Positions 60,761-64,000 of a stretch of DNA of 64,000 bases are shown piece after piece. Every line of letters starts with the position of its first letter. Position 1 is the stretch's first letter. The DNA is taken from contig NZ_CP019702.2 of assembly GCF_002005205.3 (NCBI RefSeq), positions 728,501 to 792,500 of the forward strand. The letters run 5' to 3'. Origin of the DNA: Rhizobium rhizogenes (GTDB lineage Bacteria > Pseudomonadota > Alphaproteobacteria > Rhizobiales > Rhizobiaceae). The notes under the pieces were generated by a model, which was given only the letters and a program-made list of their open reading frames with translations, was not told the origin of the DNA and searched no databases. A program made the position numbers and the translations under genes.

Positions 60761-60784
60761 ATTATTATTCTGGTCTTGAACGAC

Positions 60785-60809
60785 AAAAGGCCGCATGAGC
60801 GGCCCTTTT
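60785..60809. terminator. bidirectional terminator between 5S rRNA and tRNA-fMet
   Basis: AAAAGGCCGC / GCGGCCCTTTT form a 9-10 bp stem with an ATGA loop, 55 bases beyond the 3' end of 5S rRNA. On the minus strand it ends in CCTTTTG, so it can terminate the rRNA transcript, which would leave the tRNA to read-through or its own promoter. Confidence 0.65.
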
Positions 60810-60863
60810 GTATCGGCTGGGCCGAATTTTGTGATTGAGAAGATTTGATGTTGCGTTTTGCAG

Positions 60864-60979
60864 ACCTGGCAGCGACCTACTCTCCCGCGTCTTGAGACGA
60901 AGTACCATTGGCGCTGGGGCGTTTCACGGCCGTGTTCGGAATGGGAACGGGTGCAGCCGCCCCGCGATAACCACCAGGT
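60864..60979 (-). rRNA. rrf: 5S ribosomal RNA
   Basis: On the minus strand the sequence runs from ACCTGGTGGTTATCGCGGGG through CCCGTTCCCATTCCGAACACG to GAGAGTAGGTCGCTGCCAGGT. The terminal helix ACCTGG / CCAGGT pairs exactly, and the total of about 116 bases fits alphaproteobacterial 5S rRNA. End positions are good to one or two bases. Confidence 0.93.
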
Positions 60980-61226
60980 CGGCAAAACGCAACATGCTCC
61001 ATGTTTTCACATGGAAACTGCTGTTTCGAGAAGCTGGAGAGCCAAAGCTCTATTTAATTTACACGTCTTTCTGTGACCGATCCGTATCCACCTTTGCTCA
61101 ACAGTGAGCGAGGCAGCCATACAGACCAGAGGTCGTCGCGCCCTGTGGCGCGGCCCGTCCGGAGCCCATCGGGCGTCAGGACAGAACAGATCATCGAACT
61201 TTGTTCGATGAACATATTCAATGGGA

Positions 61227-64000
<2,774 letters not shown>

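Overview
The window looks like chromosomal DNA of a Rhizobiaceae bacterium, most likely the Agrobacterium/Rhizobium group. The reasons are about 60% GC with strong third-position GC, a density of ABC importers typical of rhizobia (Ehu-like, AapJQMP, several family-3 binding proteins, an UgpC-type sugar system), a protein of the Atu4866 family, and the end of an rRNA operon in the order 23S, 5S, initiator tRNA (all on the minus strand, 60530-64000). This is inferred from sequence character and remembered families; no search was run.

Left part (1-13.6 kb). An Ehu-like importer operon (45-3103) is followed by a divergent LysR/short-chain dehydrogenase pair with an Atu4866-type secreted protein (3148-5225). 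An ECF sigma/anti-sigma operon (5807-7101) faces a secreted subtilisin-like protease (7215-8624) across overlapping ECF-type promoters, and a tiny Asp-tailed secreted protein converges on the protease gene (8726-8980). Then come a DASS-type carboxylate permease, a glycerate kinase, the wreck of an L,D-transpeptidase gene (about 12060-12278), and a carboxymuconolactone-decarboxylase-like/SDR pair facing a TetR gene over two matching palindromes.

Middle part (13.7-32.4 kb). A GcvA-like LysR gene leads a same-strand run of an ABM-like protein, flavin amine oxidase, zinc alcohol dehydrogenase, cupin, MFS exporter and secreted esterase (14234-20635). A Met-rich copper-type module follows (sensor kinase, regulator, small membrane protein, multicopper oxidase; 20675-24810). 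A MetR-like regulator then faces a C-S lyase, the general amino acid importer AapJQMP and a DsbA-like protein (24884-32378), which reads as a sulfur amino acid uptake and cleavage locus.

Right part (32.4-60 kb). After 1 kb of near-empty DNA with an IS3-family stub comes a sugar locus: LacI regulator and two Gfo/Idh/MocA dehydrogenases on the minus strand, and divergently nagB-like, nagA, a sugar ABC importer, uxuA and an uxuB-like gene (33434-45544). This joins amino-sugar-phosphate enzymes to hexuronate enzymes in one operon. A long minus-strand block (46242-59489) holds an aldose epimerase, an IclR regulator fused to an SMP-30/gluconolactonase-like propeller, an enolase-superfamily enzyme, an extended SDR, RraA-like, SnoaL-like and YciI-like proteins, a truncated aldehyde dehydrogenase, an AroE-like and an Ldh2-type dehydrogenase, and one ABC importer core with three paralogous binding proteins. 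It looks like a sugar-acid or related carboxylate pathway and is the best candidate here for an undescribed system.

The final 4 kb are rRNA and tRNA. Stretches over 300 bases without a convincing gene are 12015-12464 (pseudogene), 32379-33433, 45545-46241 and 59490-60529.
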